Part shown: positions 63,976-64,000 of the stretch, in pieces
How the letters are laid out: every line of letters begins with the position of its first letter
Numbering within the stretch: position 1 is the first letter of the stretch
NCBI RefSeq assembly: GCF_036785885.1
Contig: NC_092329.1
Span: forward strand, 3,968,001-4,032,000
Length of the DNA stretch: 64,000 nt
From: Coffea arabica
Lineage: Eukaryota > Streptophyta > Magnoliopsida > Gentianales > Rubiaceae
Direction of reading: 5' to 3'
The notes under the pieces: generated by a model
What the model saw: only the letters and a program-made list of their open reading frames with translations
Databases searched by the model: none
What the model was told of the DNA's origin: nothing
Program-made: the position numbers and the translations under genes

Positions 63976-64000
63976 TCATGCAAGAGGAGCGGTTTTTGGT

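Overview
This is nuclear DNA of a flowering plant, most likely a core eudicot and possibly an asterid. All multi-exon genes have GT-AG introns, the proteins are plant families (UGT72-type glucosyltransferase, BES1/BZR1, plastid GGPPS, NAC, plant NEET), and the AT-rich intergenic DNA is full of small plant transposons (MULE, hAT, Tourist and Stowaway MITEs, SINEs, a TRIM). The species cannot be fixed from the sequence alone.

Layout. 1-9.7 kb: one intronless glucosyltransferase gene (minus strand), then repeat-rich DNA. 9.7-26.4 kb is the gene-dense part: a four-exon DNA-3-methyladenine glycosylase I (+), a two-exon BES1/BZR1-type transcription factor (-), a five-coding-exon NEDD8-conjugating enzyme UBC12 (-), a single-exon plastid GGPP synthase (+) and a tRNA-Asp(GTC) (-). 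27.5-37.8 kb: a nine-exon METTL4-like MT-A70 methyltransferase (-) and a five-exon divergent NAC protein (+). 37.8-56.9 kb is poor in genes: SINEs, MITEs, a TRIM interrupted by a hAT MITE, an isolated first exon of a SAP30-related (AFR-type) gene and an extensin-like scrap. 56.9-64 kb: a NEET iron-sulfur gene inside a transposon, two further MULE-type elements, and a complete two-exon mitochondrial calcium uniporter gene (+).

The genes are ordinary neighbours, not an operon or cluster, and no shared pathway is implied. NEET (organelle Fe-S) and MCU (mitochondrial Ca2+) lie next to each other, which is probably chance.

Two observations stand out. First, the whole NEET gene (both exons, the intron and the CDGSH motif) lies between 232-bp terminal inverted repeats flanked by a perfect 9-bp target duplication. 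This is the structure of a Pack-MULE, carrying what looks like an intact host gene. Second, there is a very young, unrecognised retroposon of a small structured RNA. One insertion is a head-to-tail 1.75-mer of a 207-bp unit (42969-43330) with a 17-bp target duplication. Another is a 98-bp truncated, inverted copy (38603-38700) with a 16-bp duplication. All copies are identical by eye, share one 3' end, lack a poly-A tail, and can form a 19-bp hairpin that competes with a second fold. All calls were made by eye. Exon joins were checked for reading-frame phase and GT-AG borders, but not against transcripts.
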